This document shows positions 12,033 through 12,521 of a stretch of 12,521 bases of DNA, one piece after another. Position 1 is the stretch's first letter; the number at the start of each line of letters is the position of its first letter. Source of the stretch: Thiobacillus sp. UBA6918 (GTDB lineage: Bacteria; Pseudomonadota; Gammaproteobacteria; Burkholderiales; Thiobacillaceae); the NCBI GenBank assembly GCA_002450925.1, contig DKAU01000065.1, forward strand, positions 1-12,521. The letters run 5' to 3'. The notes below the pieces were generated by a model. That model was not told the DNA's origin. It searched no databases and was given only the letters and a program-made list of their open reading frames with translations. Both the position numbers and the translations under genes were made by a program.

Positions 12033-12521
12033 CTATTTCGCGTTTTGTCGCAGAAACTGGTCGAGGATGCGTAATCTGGCCAGGCTGTCGTTCATTTCCA
12101 GTAGATCCTGTTTCACCTTGAGTTTGAACGGAAGCAGTTCGGACAACCTGTATCCAACCCAAACAGCATCCTCATAATGGACCTCTTCCGGCTCGATTTG
12201 GTTGTCTGACAGGAGGTGCTTCAATACTTCGCCACACAGGCGGAGGTCAACGGGTATCTTGCATGGGGATTCAATAGTCATGCGGTCGATTGCGGCCATC
12301 AGCAAACCGTTAGAGCTCGTTTCCTGGCTTCTTATTACAAAACGACCCAAACCCTCAACGACCACATGGAAGATCCCCGTCTGAGGCATGTCCCACTCTA
12401 TGATTTTTACTTCCGTACCAACTTCATGTGGAACCGCCGGCTCTCCCACTTCGCCGCCTTCTCTAATTGCGCACAGGCCGAAGGTAGTATTGTCGGCAAT
12501 GCAACTCTTCACCAAGTCAAG
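12033..12521 (-). CDS. LON substrate-binding-domain protein, C-terminal part
   Basis: The gene continues past the right edge, so its start is not visible. The 162 visible residues contain LDLVKSCIADNTTFGLCAIREG, then VGTEVKIIEWDMPQTGIFHVVVEGLGRFVI, the beta-barrel pattern of the Lon N-terminal (PUA-like) substrate-binding domain. A helical tail (LRLCGEVLKHLL..., KQDLLEMNDSLARLRILDQFL) follows. No AAA+ or protease domain follows, so it is a stand-alone LON-domain protein, not Lon protease. Its function is unknown; such proteins are common in proteobacteria. A TTG at 12515 could start translation, but the upstream residues LDL fit the family, so the frame is treated as open to 12521. Confidence 0.88.
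   Translation of the reverse strand, partial: LDLVKSCIADNTTFGLCAIREGGEVGEPAVPHEVGTEVKIIEWDMPQTGIFHVVVEGLGRFVIRSQETSSNGLLMAAIDRMTIESPCKIPVDLRLCGEVLKHLLSDNQIEPEEVHYEDAVWVGYRLSELLPFKLKVKQDLLEMNDSLARLRILDQFLRQNAK

Noticed and set aside
12016..12162. 49-residue upstream extension of GreB
   Set aside because: It would overlap the LON-domain gene by more than 100 bp in another frame and is not GreB-like; MSKAFTRE at 12015 is a natural start.

Overview
The window looks like a compact chromosome segment from a betaproteobacterium, possibly near Nitrosomonadales or related lithotroph/methylotroph lineages. This is inferred from protein flavour (HemW, MutY, GreB, TrmB), from the thiS-thiG-trmB order and from the presence of a DUF1631 protein. 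I see no transposase, integrase, phage gene or CRISPR array. Genes are tightly packed, with several 4-29 bp overlaps and two convergent gene pairs whose ends overlap.

Left part (1-2981, + strand): the C-terminus of the radical-SAM heme protein HemW, then a run of four close or overlapping genes. These encode a secreted dienelactone-hydrolase-like protein, a divergent FolE/T-fold protein that keeps the zinc ligands but not several GTP-contact residues, an exported cysteine-containing protein of unknown function, and a TlpA-type periplasmic thioredoxin.

Middle (2995-5219, + strand): a four-gene unit led by a TetR-family regulator. A near-consensus sigma70 promoter carries a palindromic operator inside its spacer, so the unit is almost certainly autoregulated. 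The regulator is followed by a membrane ICMT/PEMT-like methyltransferase, a CxxC-containing carboxymuconolactone decarboxylase/AhpD-like protein and a COG3576-like flavin-binding protein. It reads as a small redox or xenobiotic response operon with no name I recognise.

Minus-strand block (9685 down to 5211): tRNA-Gly(CCC), a long leader, a DUF1631 gene, a rho-independent terminator, then mutY overlapping a YjjV-like tatD-family gene. The leader contains what I read as a complete class I cyclic-di-GMP riboswitch (GEMM-I) at about 9393-9481. Downstream of it are two mutually exclusive hairpins, one of which masks the DUF1631 Shine-Dalgarno sequence. This is the most informative discovery in the window: it places a protein of unknown function under c-di-GMP control.

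Right part (9754-12521): thiS, thiG and trmB on the + strand (thiamin thiazole synthesis and tRNA m7G46 methylation). They converge on greB and a partial LON-substrate-binding-domain gene on the - strand; trmB and greB share the four bases CTAG as overlapping stop codons.
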